In this document: piece after piece, positions 36,143-47,925 of the stretch
Position numbering within the stretch: the stretch's first letter is position 1
Layout: each line of letters starts with the position of its first letter
Source of the DNA: Anodontia alba
Lineage: Eukaryota; Mollusca; Bivalvia; Lucinida; Lucinidae
NCBI GenBank assembly: GCA_964016985.1
Contig: OZ024833.1
Coordinates: 63,195,463-63,259,462, forward strand
Reading direction: 5' to 3'
DNA length: 64,000 nucleotides
Notes under the pieces: generated by a model
Database searches by the model: none
What the model saw: the letters and a program-made list of their open reading frames with translations, nothing else
What the model was told of the DNA's origin: nothing
Position numbers and translations under genes: made by a program

Positions 36143-36800
36143 GTAAGAAAACGGTCCAAAATGTTTGGTCGAAACAACAACAAAAAAGTATTATCTAGTG
36201 GTATGCATATGAATCGGACTGTATAGTAGCACATCTTCCGTCACTGTACACAATGCTTTCTCTTCAAAATTCCTATTATTTGCAGACAACTAGCCAAGAA
36301 TCTCACCACGCTGCGCACATGCGCAAGCAGATTTTTGCCCTTGCTGTACGCATATTTGCACGTCCACTTTCTCTTGATAAAAAGTTCATTTCATCAAAGG
36401 CAGTTTACATTACGGGCGCTCTTTGTCGTTAATATAACTGCTCCTTGATGTTAAATCTAAATTAGGAAGCTTTTAATGTATAACAATGTTTTTGCATGGG
36501 AGAGACTTGTTATCAAATATTGCCCAAGGCGATGCATAAAAAACATCTTTGCCTTCTATATATTATGTGGAATAAGCGAAGCGAGACGAGCGTTCACTGC
36601 AAATGTTTGAAGGCCTAGATCAGACTGCGCATTTGCGCAATTTGAACTGGACATTTTGACTGCTTACAAAAGCACTGGGCACTGAAGAATATTATATATG
36701 TTAATATTCAAAGTCTTGTTTAGACCATGCGACTTTGCACAGCCTAATCTGGATCCGCTATGTTGCTAGTCATGACCCACTTTGTTCGGATATTTACATT

Positions 36801-36903
36801 CAGATGACGTAGATTTCTACGTAGGCTATATATAGATTCAGATGATGTTGATTTCTACGTAGGATATATATATACATTGAACAGATGATATAGATTTCTA
36901 CGT
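36801..36903. repeat. Three-copy short repeat
   Basis: CAGATGACGTAGATTTCTAC (36801), CAGATGATGTTGATTTCTAC (36839) and CAGATGATATAGATTTCTAC (36882), separated by TATATA-rich spacers. Confidence 0.8.
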
Positions 36904-37615
36904 GGAAATGCAAACATTCAAGCCTCTTATCAAAAATTCGTATAGATCAAACAGAAAACTGTAGATTCTGTAGGTGAGCCATCTAATCTGGATCTACACT
37001 ATTCGCAAACTCATCTTACGGCATATGGCACCAAAAAAGTGAATAAAAGCGTCGAAGACACTGCATGATACCCCGCCACTGCGGTGAACATGTATGCAAC
37101 CTTTTTTCTATTATATATCTATGGAGTTGCAGCCAGAGGCTGTATTTACGGGGAACGGACGCAGTTATAGTCTGTCCAATTTGATTTTGCCCCCATTTGA
37201 AACGGCGTCTACTTTAAAAGGAAAGACTTTGCTCCTAATGGGGGACTTTGCCAAGTGACTATCGGGGAGCACCCTAATCAAACTTAAGAAGTCGTTTTAT
37301 TTGGACTGTTTGCATAACCCTGCGAATATTTAAGGAAAATAAGGTATATCTGTACTAATAAGTTCAGGCGTAAAAACTGGCGTTCGTAAAAACTGAGATA
37401 ACTTCCCAGCTTTATTGACGTTACGTCGCCGAATAATTGATGAGCACGTCTGTTTGAACATAAATTATGACTTACCTTGCGTTTAGAAATGTCACGTGGT
37501 CTTGTTAAGAGGTTCTATAAGGGGTTAGTTGGAGTAGGTTTGAGAGCAAAAAAGAACACATTTTGCTTTCTGTATTAAAACACATTTATGCCTAGCATCG
37601 TATAAAATAGATATT

Positions 37616-37683
37616 GGCAAACAGTGTAGACCCAGATCAGACGCCACAGAACGCGGAGTCTGATCAGGGTCGCCACTGTTTGC
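37616..37683. repeat. FB2 hairpin
   Basis: GGCAAACAGTGTAGACCCAG ... GGGTCGCCACTGTTTGC; core GACGCCACAGAACGCGGAGT. Confidence 0.8.
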
Positions 37684-37842
37684 ATTTAGCATAGACTTTG
37701 CTATAAAACATGGTAACAGTAAAAACAAAATAGACACTCCTAATATTGAAATGAACCTGTCCAAAGAGTCAACTGAACGTCCACTCGGCATAAATGGATT
37801 AATCAATGAAAGTAAAAAAGCAAACGATTAACTTGTTTATGT

Positions 37843-37990
37843 TTGGTTGTTTGTGTTGAGGTTTTACGGCCCAGTCAACCCAATGGGGTCATGTCGAGCG
37901 CGGTCAGGTTACGAAACCACACGTTTACTGGGCAGGCTTAGTCCTCTAAACGGTTAACCAGTATTGTGCACATTCTTTCGCCAGAAACTG
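37843..37990 (-). mobile_element. tRNA-derived SINE with shared tail
   Basis: Minus strand: ACTGGTTAACCGTTTAGAGG, then GTGGTTTCGTAACCTGACC (B-box-like), then the body CCATTGGGTTGACTGGGCCG and a tail CACAAACAACCAAACATAAA. The same body is at 27918-28000. Confidence 0.6.
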
Positions 37991-39062
37991 ACAACTGCCC
38001 TTTTTGTATCATCAACTTGTTTAAGCGAATCAGTTAAGGTTACCGAACAGATGGGTTTGAGCTAACCGTGTAGACTAATAAAATCATGACAACAGACCGC
38101 GGCGTCTGATCAGATACTACGCTGTACGCCACTCTTCCGGCAGTTTGTAGACAACGCAACATGATATGGACTTGCTCAAAATTAAGTACAAGTGTGGTCA
38201 AAGTTTAGGGCCATACGGTATTAGAAAGCTACCATGAATAGATACGTTTAGGCATATCCAAACTGGCTAGTCTTTTGTGTCGTCACAGCCGGTAATGACG
38301 GGCGCCATATAGGGCGCGGTATAAAAGTGCAATCAAATCTGCACCGTAGCTACCATATTTATCCTAAATAATCGGACAACTAAACCATAGGTGTAATGCT
38401 CATTACGCATATTACGCATGTGCGTAATATGCGTAAGAAAAAATATTTACAATAAAGTGACATCAACATAAAAAAAATGTGCTTCTTAGCCATAGGGGCT
38501 ACGCTTAATAGAAAGAATTTGCTCCCTTAGGCAGCAAATTCTTTCATTTAAGAGTAGACCCTATATTTTGGAAGCGAATCTAGGCATAGTTTTCAAGATT
38601 TTTCCTGGGTGTGCGTAAAAGTAATTCCGCTCTGGCTATGACACTCAGTTCCTTTCTTTAAATATTCTAAAACATTTAAATTATTTAAATAATTGTTGGA
38701 AGATCTATAAACAAGGTCTATAAACAACTGGATGAGTATAGATTCTGATCAGAATTCGCGTTCTGCAGCGTCTGATCAATTTGCTCAAGCCTATATGGGA
38801 ATATTTAGGGCAAATATACATGTATATTGGCAGACTACTTCAAACGATGCTTTATGATTTACTGTGCCGTGAGAAATTTGCGAACAGTGAAAGCCCACAA
38901 AATCAGCATAAACATGTGCGCAGGCTGAGCAGGACTTCTATTCTTTTTATTTTATTTTTTTTATTTTTGTCTGTAGCTTCTATAAGATCGATGATCAAGA
39001 GCCGACAGCCATTGCATCGACCTGATTTCATTTCTTTAACCCTTATCGCGCTATTCACCACC

Positions 39063-39215
39063 TAAGCAGACGACAGTTTGAAGTATTGTTTTATAATCAG
39101 AGAAAATAAGGCTTTACATTTCATGTGAATCGTCTGCCTAGTCTTATTTTTACTGAAAAAAAAAATCAAATTTGAAATATCGTAAGCTGCAAATTTGCTC
39201 ATTCGCTTTAAGGTT
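39063..39215. repeat. FB5 fold-back, partial
   Basis: AAGCAGACGACAGTTTGAAG and GAGAAAATAAGGCTTTACAT left arm; right arm shortened. Followed by T-rich low complexity to 39290. Confidence 0.65.
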
Positions 39216-39518
39216 ATAGTATGTACAATAAACTTCTTTTTTTTTTTTTTTTTTTCATCTTTTTTTTTCTTTTTTTTTTTTGAAAAAAAAAATCGTGATA
39301 GTTTGTCGATTTCTTTCACTTTCAATTTGTCTTTCCAAAATGAAAAAGTACAGACTTTATAGCTTGTCTCCAAATCGTTATCTAAATTGTTTAGAAATGC
39401 TGAGGGCTTAGATAAAAATGTAAACATACTTAGGATTTCAGTTAAAGTCGTGAGAAAGTCGTTAAAATGACATTAATAAAGAGCGGTTAGCTTCATAAGA
39501 TTTTTATCTTGTGTCGTT

Positions 39519-39735
39519 TTTAACGCCAAGCACTCTGGGTAAAACTTTCAGCAGACGACATTTTGAAATATTTTTCGCATTTTTCCCGGGAAACAGGTTT
39601 TGACATTTCATGCAAATTGTCTCCAATACAATATGCTTGAAATATCAAATCCTGGTTTCTGGGCATATTAGGGAAAAACAAAATATCATCAATTTGTCGT
39701 CTGTTGAATTGACACACAGAGTAGTAAAGGTTAAA
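39519..39735. repeat. FB5 fold-back
   Basis: TTCAGCAGACGACATTTTGA ... TTTGTCGTCTGTTGAATT with CATGCAAATTGTCTCCAA centre. Confidence 0.75.
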
Positions 39736-39917
39736 ATCGGCCTAGTAAAGAAAAAGGGGCTGCTGAACCATGCCGGCATGCAAATACATGTATTCTGCCC
39801 CTGCAGGATTTGAAACATTTGAATAAATGGTGCATGCCTTGTAAAAGGTTTGAAATTGGCGAAGGCGTGCAACGAGTAATAACCCTTTTAGTACGGCAGA
39901 CCAAAACCAATACCTGT

Positions 39918-39957
39918 GCAAACAGTGTATACCCATCCGGATCTACACTGTTTGCCA
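39918..39957. repeat. FB2 minimal hairpin, core deleted
   Basis: TGCAAACAGTGTATACCCAT joined directly to CCGGATCTACACTGTTTGCC; only the outer arms remain. Confidence 0.75.
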
Positions 39958-40177
39958 TTCTGTTGTAAAGTTTGTGCTGACATCCCTATTATCAACAATG
40001 GACATGCCCAAATTAAAAGATGGAAGTGTCCATCCAACTCAGAAGGGTTTTAAAACCCTAACTGTGCGGTCGGCAGAGTTGTCCGCCGTGTAATCTGTGG
40101 TTCTGCAAGGTCTATAAACAACTGGATGAGTGTAGATTCTGATCAGAATCCGCGTTCTACAGCGTCTGAGAGCGTTA

Positions 40178-40345
40178 TATACATGAGGTACTTTAGCCGA
40201 GTAATGAGAACGTTTGACCGCGGGGCTGAAGGTTGTAGGTTCGAGCACAGTTCTGACCAGCAACTAACGACAAGATCTGTATCTCTGTTCACCCAGCAGT
40301 GAATGAGTATATTTCGGGGGACGGGTAAAGGTAGCGAACGGAGAG
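40178..40345 (+). mobile_element. tRNA-like SINE remnant
   Basis: TTTAGCCGAGTAATGAGAAC and GGTTGTAGGTTCGAGCACAG resemble A- and B-box regions; followed by TTCACCCAGCAGTGAATGAG and GGGGGACGGGTAAAGGTA, a body common in molluscan SINEs (from memory). Confidence 0.5.
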
Positions 40346-40594
40346 TTTTGGGCCTAGACTTTATATGCTGAAGCGCCAAGAGAGTGTGAACTCTAACCAC
40401 CATCGCATTGACGGGCGTAAGGCTGTGGGATTTTTTATTGTGTTGGGGTTTAACGACACGTCAGCCCGTGTGGGTCATTTTGTGTCCTCTCCCAGAGAAG
40501 AGGGAGAAAAGAGATAGAAGAGATGGTAGAGGAGATGAAAGAAAGGGACAGGAAGAAAGACGAACAGAAATGAAAGTGAAGTGTCAGAAGAATT

Positions 40595-40614
40595 AACCCC
40601 CCCCCCCCCCCCCC
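40595..40614. repeat. C homopolymer tract
   Basis: About 18 C residues after a purine-rich GAGAAGAGGGAGAAAAGAGA-type stretch. Confidence 0.9.
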
Positions 40615-40980
40615 ACTACACACACTACCCTTACCTGCTAAGCCAATATCAGTTGGACGCCCCGATGATGCAAGATACACGACACCTTTACCACACCCGA
40701 CCACCCCCATAAGTCTGAGGGACAGTTTAATCTGAACAATGAAGCGCTAATCTGACTTCGCATTCTCACCATTTTGTCGGTATCCGCGTTGTTAGCCATG
40801 CCATGCTATGATGTGTTGCGGAAATGCGTAAATACAAACTAGCTACAAAGACTGTGCACGCTGGGCTTGGTCGTCCAGGTTCGAATACCGTATTTACCTT
40901 AGGTATTGGAACAGACAGGCTTAAACAAACAATATGACCCAGATCATACGCCGTAGAATTCAGGCATTTTACCTTCCGTC

Positions 40981-41090
40981 CTAGACTGGCTCCAGTCTCC
41001 AGTGACAAAATATTTTTTCTTATAATTCTGTTTGATGATCTGTTAAAATAAAACCAAAATAATATCATGACTATAAAGGCTGGTCACTTG
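40981..41090. repeat. FB1 left half only
   Basis: Single arm from TAGACTGGCTCCAG to GGCTGGTCACT; the other arm is absent. Confidence 0.75.
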
Positions 41091-41470
41091 GTAAAACAAA
41101 TTGTGTCTAGGTCATTTCTTCATTTTTTTTTTTTTTCTTTTTTAACTTCTTAACTTTTTAACTTCTAGCAACCCTTTTTACTGCTAAAATGTGTCTTTGT
41201 GTGCTTAATTACCAAAACATTTCCCATATTTTATGGTTATAATATTAATGCTGACATGACTTTAGAAAAAAGGGTTATCAAGATAACTTTTCTTATATCT
41301 CCATTAAAATACGCAGTGAGTACTCACAACATATGTTTTTGTGGAGAAATAAGATTTTTTTTTTTTTTTTTTTTGGTAAAAGAAAATGGCTTATCTAGAA
41401 ATATGGCTAAGAAGTACACAATTTACACAGATGTGTCATTGTAATAATTGGTCCCCCGCACAATTCATCA

Positions 41471-41762
41471 TAGACTGGCTCCAGTGTCCAGTGACTATAT
41501 ATTTATTCTTATAATCCTGTTTGATCCACTAAAATAAAACCAAAATAATTTCTGGACTATAAAGGCTGGTCACTAGCGACCAGCCTTTATAGTCGTGTTA
41601 TTTTTTGGTTTTATGTTAGCACATTATCAAACATGATTATAAGAATACATAATTAGTCACTGGAGACTGGAGCCAGTCTAAATATTTTGGTTTTATGTTA
41701 GCACATTATCAAACATGATTATAAGAATACATAATTAGTCACTGGAGGCTGGAGCCTGTCTA
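41471..41762. mobile_element. FB1 fold-back element, arm duplicated
   Basis: Long inverted repeat from TAGACTGGCTCCAG to its complement, centred on GGCTGGTCACTAGCGACCAG. The right arm is repeated once more (41681-41762). The flanks AATTCATCA / AATTCATCC are a 9-bp target duplication with one change. Confidence 0.85.
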
Positions 41763-42607
41763 AATTCATCCTAGTATAAAACCGTTCCACATAAGATAAT
41801 ATACATAGAAGGAAATGTGCGCCATAAAACTGCTTCTTTTATAAGTCAGTCACCGTATAAAAAGTCTTAGTTGCAAATGTCTTAATCGGAAAACCGTATA
41901 AGTCAAAATCGTTATTAGAAAATTGCATAGAAAAATTAATAAAACACCTATTTCTCAATAGATTATGTACCCAGACAGGCCGCTTACCAGTTTATATCTT
42001 TGTCAAAAATCGTTTAAGGGGAGTAGGTACACTTGGTAGATGTGCCGCAATTTCTGCCAAGAGAGACGTCCAACTTTTGTGGTTTCCTGCTTGTTTAACT
42101 GCATACTAACATATCAGTGAAGATACCCAGGAAATGGCCACAATCACGTACAACGTACACGTACAACGCCCCCCTCCCCCCCTCCCCCCCCCCCCCCCCA
42201 CCCACCCACACACACACACACACACCACGAAGCACATAAAGAAGGCCACTCTTCTGAAAGGGTCACTCAAAAAGGAAAACATATAGGGAGCAAATTTTGT
42301 CCTTTCAGAGTAGACCTCTTTCAAGGCGGGAAGCAACTCTAAGGGAGGCAAACCAATTTTGACAGAGTTGCCTGCCCGGGAAGTGCATCTAATCAATGCT
42401 CAGTTTTTCAATCAGTTGTGTTGCTTTTGCTAGTCCGCTAACAGATATATATATCAACGTAAAGCAAACATGCCATCGCCAACCGCGAAAGGGCCATTCT
42501 CTTAAAACCCTTGTCATGATGAATAAATGAAGCTGTCACACCCATTTATAATTGTCAGCCAATCAGATTACTTGATCCAGAATGTTGATATGAATTCAAA
42601 TACCAAA

Positions 42608-42665
42608 TGACAAACAGTGCAGATCCAGTTCAGAAGCTAACTGATCTGGATCTACACTGTTTGCA
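42608..42665. repeat. FB2 hairpin, alternative core, shortened
   Basis: ACAAACAGTGCAGATCCAGT ... CAACTGATCTGGATCTACAC-type right arm with residual GAAGCTAACTG core. Confidence 0.75.
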
Positions 42666-42928
42666 AAGACAGGGCATATGCGGGTTCAGCAGTACAAGGG
42701 TTAAATTGAAATTAAACACAGTTCTGTTTATAAACCGCCCAAATTTACTCTGAAAAAAAAAATAATACGTGTAGCTACAATTGTTTGAGTAGTTTGTTTC
42801 GGCTACGGGATCCAGCTAATTATGGAGAAGTTAGTAGTGGCATGAACCAATGTGATTATCCCTAAGGACACATTCAGATCAGCATTCCCAAGACACCGAA
42901 AACAGAAATAAGAAATAAGAATTTAAGG

Positions 42929-43278
42929 TACAGTCAACCCTCTTTATACCGACACTCGATACAACGACAAAATTTCTTATAATGATAATTTAAATGTCAC
43001 GAAACCTTCGCTCAAGAGGTGACAGTTAATGGGAAATTATGCAAGAATATTGCATCCAAACTTCAAACAACATATGTTTTGGATTTTTGTTAGAATCGCC
43101 TCAGTGAGGCGATTCTAACAAATTTCCAATACATATGTTCTACGAGGAAATAAAAAATAAAACAAGGTCAGTTTTACATTTCATTCTGTCCATTAAGGAT
43201 TCTTTACAACAGCAAATTCATTTTAATGGCAACATCTTTGGGAACAAATGCTGTCGTTATAACGAGGGTGCACTGTAT
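42929..43278. mobile_element. FB8 element with FB4-like centre
   Basis: Inverted ends TACAGTCAACCCTCTTTATA / TATAACGAGGGTGCACTGTA, each with a terminal TA. The centre is a GAATCGCCTCAGTGAGGCGATTC hairpin-type core with ACATATGTT arms (written here in part; 43076-43140). TA-type ends suggest a Tc1/mariner derivative (inference). Confidence 0.7.
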
Positions 43279-44266
43279 TTATCAGAAAACGCACAAACAA
43301 CAACAAGCAAAAGGAACACAGTAGATCCGTAAAAGCAGAACCCGCAGTAGAACGGTCAGTTAGAAGACTACAGAGGGTGGTTTGTACGCAACCATGAACA
43401 ACTGATGATTTCGAGACCTGCAAACATATGATCTGCTCATGAAAATTGGCTTGTTTCACTTACGAAAAGAGCAAAATCCTACGTTACCGAAATAAAGATA
43501 TGCCTTTTGGTATAAGACATTCTCCAGCAACATTTTAAAGATATTCTAAACAGGATAAAAAATAACAATATACGTGCTGATAATAAGTATTACGGCTGGC
43601 AGTTTTGACAAATTCAGTTTTCATTAAATGTTAGCCTTTGATTTGTTTTTGCTTAAAAGAAATTGTGTTTTACACGCAAGTGCAGTTCAATATCCTTTCA
43701 GTCGTAAAGAGAGAAAATTTTCGTTTAACAGATATTGGTCTTTGTCAGTCATACAGCGCAAAGCATGATTTTTGCATTATAAATAACCATCTCTGACTTT
43801 ATAATATCTATCCTAAAAGCAGTCTAAACTGAATAGCTTATTACTGATTTTTGACTGAACGCCGCAAAGAATAGTCAATCAAGTTTATAAGGTTTACTTG
43901 TATTTTACATGATACGCAGTAAGTAAACATTGTTTCTGACTTGTTATTCATCTTTATTATTCATGTTTTTATATGAAACGAGTTTCTAAGAATCAGTTAA
44001 TTAAACAGAATTCACAATATCAGTTTTATCTGATCCGAACACAGTTTCTTCGGTCTGTCACAATTTCACCATTTAAAGATACATCATGACTTGATAATAC
44101 AATCATTACGTCAGAATGATAATTATATTATCGCGGACTTTGTAGGCAAAATATAGACATCAGGGGAATACAGTCAGGCTTGTAATTGCTTGCAATTTGA
44201 TGACGTGTCTGCCTGCCACACAGACAGCGAGTTGACAATAAAGAAACCCAAAAGTTGATTTGGAGA

Positions 44267-44608
44267 TACAATGAACTCTCGTTACAACGACAGCACTTGT
44301 CCCTAAAGACGCTGCCATTAAAATGAATTTGATTTTGTACAGAATAATAAATCAGCAGATTTATATGTAAGAAAGGCTTTGTTTTGTTCTTATTTCACGT
44401 CATAGATCATATGTTTTGGATATTTGTTAGAATCGCCTCACTGAGGCGATTCTAAAAATATCCAAACATATGTTCTTATAGTATTAAATACAATATTATT
44501 GCATAATTTGTGTCTAATTGTTACCACTTAAGCGATGGTTTCGTGACAGTCAATTTGTCATTATAACGAATTTTGTCGTTGTATCGAGTGTCCGGATAAA
44601 GTGGGTGG
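44267..44608. mobile_element. FB8 element, inverted relative to the previous copy
   Basis: Starts TACAATGAACTCTCGTTACA and ends GTATCGAGTGTCCGGATAAA, which corresponds in reverse to the left end at 42929. An FB4-like hairpin lies at the same internal position. Confidence 0.7.
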
Positions 44609-44934
44609 TCTATATCCAGGAAAGGTCACATGTTGCCCTTCCAAGGCACAGGATAAGGGTGAATGAAAAACAAAGACATATAAAGACTACACGAAAATGG
44701 TACTCCATCGAAACGAGAACGACCAAACGAGAAGAAACTGCAAGAGAAATATTGCTTTGGAGCGATCAACAGCATGGTTGTGGTGGGGCGGTAGTCTGAG
44801 GAGACTTATACCTGTTTTACTGGTGTCAAACTGCAGTAAACTATGATGCAGCAAGAAGTCCAAAAGAAAGCAAGGATCCAAAACAAACTGAATTTATGGT
44901 TTACGTTGCGTATATACCAGCTAGCATTCTACAA

Positions 44935-45024
44935 TAATCTATAGCGGGCCGTTATCGGCCCGTTATCTACCCTGACGGGCCGATAACGGTCCGCTATAGA
45001 CTTATGTAGAATGCTAGCTGGGTA
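44935..45024. mobile_element. FB6 fold-back
   Basis: TACCAGCTAGCATTCTACA ... GTAGAATGCTAGCTGGGTA; the core repeats GGGCCGTTATCGGCCCG in both orientations. Confidence 0.8.
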
Positions 45025-45667
45025 CTTTATTTACGGATCAAACCTATGTGTAATATTTTAGAACATTCTCACTAGCAAATCACGTATCACTTTTTTTTGC
45101 CATGAAAACCATATTGAAAATCGTACAACACGCAAGGAAAGGAAACAGAAAAAGGTATTTTACTTTTTTTATATAAGAGTTTGACTATGACGGTATTCAA
45201 AATTTAAAAAAAAACGCGAAACTCTGCGCGCGAAATAAATCTGTATTCACTCAAAGCACTGAGAGTACTCATGAGGGCAGTTGTCTGAAATTCTATAGGT
45301 TAAGGGTTAATGCCCCTGTAAGGGGTAATCGGCCTCGTAAGTCATATTCGGCACAAATAGTTCAGTCCCCGGAACAAATGCTTGGGAAATTTAGCATCTT
45401 ATGTATTTCAACGTGGATGTTAGATAAGTATTTCATAGTCCAAATAGCTGAAACATATCTTCATTTTGCACTGGGAAAAAAGTCAACACGGGAATATTGG
45501 ACTACCCATCTGCGGGTGAAATTAAATTAAAAAAATAGCAACTTGTTTTTCAAGCCCACATCTACCTTTTCCGACGCAAAAATGAAAGTTGTTGGGAATA
45601 GCATTGTCCAATCTTTTAAAATATGTCTCTGAAATTGACAAAAAATCAATAAATCAGGAGAACTTAC

Positions 45668-45729
45668 CGGTTTGTTGACATTTGGATGTCTCGTATGGCC
45701 GGAAGTTCGAGTAAAGCTTTTGAGTGCAT
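45668..45729 (-). CDS. Candidate micro-gene, first coding exon
   Basis: Read on the minus strand, ATG at 45729-45727 opens a frame beginning MHSKALLELPAIRDIQMSTN. It ends after two bases of the next codon at a near-consensus donor CG|GTAAGTT. An in-frame TAG lies four codons upstream of the ATG, so this is the first usable start, with G at -3. The donor phase (2) matches exactly the exon at 35988-35910, where the split codon becomes CGG (Arg21). Codons look ordinary and the exon carries no repeat sequence, unlike the surrounding DNA. An E2F-like TTTGGCGC box lies about 45 bp upstream. I do not recognise the protein. Transcription is not shown, and a further in-frame exon in the 9.7-kb intron cannot be excluded. 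Confidence 0.55.
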
Positions 45730-45772
45730 AACCACCGGCTACCCCTTACGAGATTACCAGGTGTGATGTAGA

Positions 45773-45780
45773 TTTGGCGC
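45773..45780 (+). promoter_or_regulatory. E2F-like motif upstream of the micro-gene ATG
   Basis: TTTGGCGC matches the E2F consensus TTTSSCGC and lies about 45 bp 5' of the minus-strand start codon, in a small CpG-containing patch. One 8-bp match is weak evidence alone; the position is what makes it notable. Confidence 0.25.
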
Positions 45781-46641
45781 GTTTTCCTGGAGTATACATA
45801 TTCGTCCGCCGTAATTGTACTCAATATGATCAAAATTTTATTCCTTCAAAATTTTGAAGTTTTCTTTGGTTTTGTTTATTTATTTGTTATTTATCAGCAC
45901 CAGAGTGTACAAGCCTAACATATTTGAATGCATTGTTTAACGTTATCAGCGTTAGCAGGGAACTATTTGTTAGGTAGTTAATAGGTTAGTAGGAATAGGA
46001 AAACGGGTTGTCGAAATGTGGTATGTCAAATCTGGTGGCGGTTTGGGAACCGCCCCCTAAAGTGGAAATATTGTAATTTCACTGTAATAATGTATAGTCC
46101 AGGGCAATTTTATGATACCAAAGCGTTTGTCCGCATATCTATTTTGTACACGTATTCCTTCGTTGAATCACAGAAATTGATTACTGTTCCATTCAAACTA
46201 GCATGTATCATCAATTTATAACAACCAGAAATGCTGTTTTATGCCCATTGCATGTATGTTTGCCAGCCATAACGCAGACGAACAAAGCTATAAATCAATA
46301 TAAACCAAAGCCGCGCATTCGTAAATGTAATTTATACGCACATAAATGTTTGAATCTGTTGATAGCTCAGTATGCTCCAGCTACAGTGCACGTAATTAAT
46401 CTCTTGACGTTGGACTCCGAGGGAATAGTTAATGAGAGCGATCTGATCGTTATTGGCGACAGTATGACTGGCCATCAAGAATCCAAGATCTGAATAATTG
46501 ATATTTAGTAATTGCTCAGGGCGATAAGCGTTCGACAACATGTCTGTTTACGTATGATATTGTAAGGATTTCACCTAGCAGGTTACATTTAACAGCCTGC
46601 GACAAAATGGTGTCAGTAAAAATATCCAACCTGATATAATA

Positions 46642-46885
46642 ATGAGCTAGCACACGACATAACCTACAATAAGACTTGTGCGACCAGCGAAGATTCAGAT
46701 CAGCCTGCGCATCCGCGCAGTCTGATCAGAGTCTTCGCTGATCGCATGTGCCTTCTACAGCCTTCTGGCTAGCCAAAGAGGGATTTACGAAAATCTTTGC
46801 CATACTGGGTGAATGTACATGCCAATCTGAGGCTTTGCTGGTCACACAGGTCTTATTGTAGGTTTTGTCGTGCGCTGGCTCAATT
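46642..46885. mobile_element. FB3 element, long form
   Basis: Outer ends GAGCTAGCACACGACATAAC / GGTTTTGTCGTGCGCTGGCT; inner hairpin with CAGCGAAGATTCAGATCAG arms around GCGCATCCGCGC. Non-autonomous: no coding capacity. Confidence 0.8.
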
Positions 46886-47094
46886 ATCACTATATGCGCT
46901 TCAATTTGGGAAAAGGGGCCCATATATCAACGACAGCCCAGAACAGCTTGTGCAAAGTATGATCACGCAGGAGCTCCTTCTTTCAGTACCACATTTACCC
47001 TATATAGTCGAATAAACATGCATCGGCAAATTGTGCGGGCCGATATTATATGCAGCAGCGGCGTCTGATCAAAGTCTACAGTGTTTGCCACTCA

Positions 47095-47195
47095 TCCAAC
47101 ACTCCAGTGACTAAATAAATATTCTTATAATCCTGTTGATAGTACACTAAAATAAAACCAAATTAATATCATGGCTATAAAGGCTGTTCACAAGT
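47095..47195. repeat. FB1 left-half remnant
   Basis: CCAGTGACTAAATAAATATT... through ACTATAAAGGCTG-like sequence; a 5'-clipped single arm. Confidence 0.7.
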
Positions 47196-47836
47196 GGGCG
47201 GGGAGGGAGGGGGTGCCTGTGCGCTTTAACACTAATGTGTAGTCTAAAAATAGATCTATCATCTGACTCTTTTCAGGCCTTTATCGGGAAATTTTAGCAT
47301 GAGAATTTCCCCTCTAAAAATAGCCAATTCTCAATCCAATCGCATCCACGGGTGTACAGAAGCCCGGATGGTATTTTGAATATTAGATGCAAGGGCAACA
47401 TTTAAACTTAATAAATATACATTAGTTTATGAAACCGTCGCCTTTTATTTTTCATGGACTGTTCAACGTTATGACAACCAAGTGTTATCTTTCACAAAAA
47501 AAAAAAAAAAAAAAAGAGAAGAAGAAGAAGAAAATAAAAGCCTGGTCTGCGCTTAGCACACTTAAGCGTGGACCCAGCTTTTTGTGAAAGCAAATACTTG
47601 TAAACATATTAAATATGAGCCTGTGTGAAAAAAAAAAGAGATGACATGAGTATGTGAGGTTAATTTTAAGTAATGACTAAAATTACTTCTGATTTAGTTG
47701 CCATGGACAAAACTAATTAAATTCGTTTATCAATTAGTTATTTTATTACAGATGCGCGCTTTTTGATTAGTTTCTGACGCCTAGGAAGTAATTAGTCGCA
47801 TATTTCATTTGCTGTTAATGCTCATAGTGTCTAGGA

Positions 47837-47917
47837 TAGACTGCCTCCAGTCTCTAGTGACTAAATATTTATTTTTATAATTGTGTTTGATACATCCACT
47901 AAAATAAAACCAAGTTA
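47837..47917. repeat. FB1 left-half remnant
   Basis: ATAGACTGCCTCCAG to AAAATAAAACCAAG, a truncated arm directly before an FB3 copy. Confidence 0.7.
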
Positions 47918-47925
47918 AGAATTTG

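Larger units (their letters stand above)
35989..45667 (-). other. 9.7-kb intron of the candidate minus-strand micro-gene
   Basis: Inferred intron, GT-AG on the minus strand. It contains FB4 at 36.05 kb, a three-copy repeat at 36.80 kb, FB2 copies at 37.6, 39.9 and 42.6 kb, a SINE at 37.85 kb, FB5 copies at 39.06 and 39.52 kb, a tRNA-like SINE head at 40.2 kb, FB1 copies at 40.98 and 41.47 kb, C-rich tracts, two FB8 elements and an FB6 copy. The stretch 43280-44260 looks AT-rich and unique. A possible 25-bp minus-strand exon at 37500-37476 with a strong donor (AAG|GTAAGT) breaks the frame and was not included. Confidence 0.45.
45025..46641. other. Mostly unique region around the micro-gene first exon
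   Basis: Apart from the exon at 45668-45729 I see no known repeat family here. A 96-codon plus-strand open frame (46203-46493) has no recognisable domain and is not called as a gene. Confidence 0.5.

Noticed and set aside
37476..37500. 25-bp minus-strand micro-exon with strong GTAAGT donor
   Set aside because: Its length is not a multiple of three, so it breaks the otherwise perfect phase between the two micro-gene exons; its acceptor is weak.
46203..46493. 96-codon plus-strand frame upstream of the micro-gene
   Set aside because: In a repeat-poor region, but no motif, signal peptide or splice context supports it.
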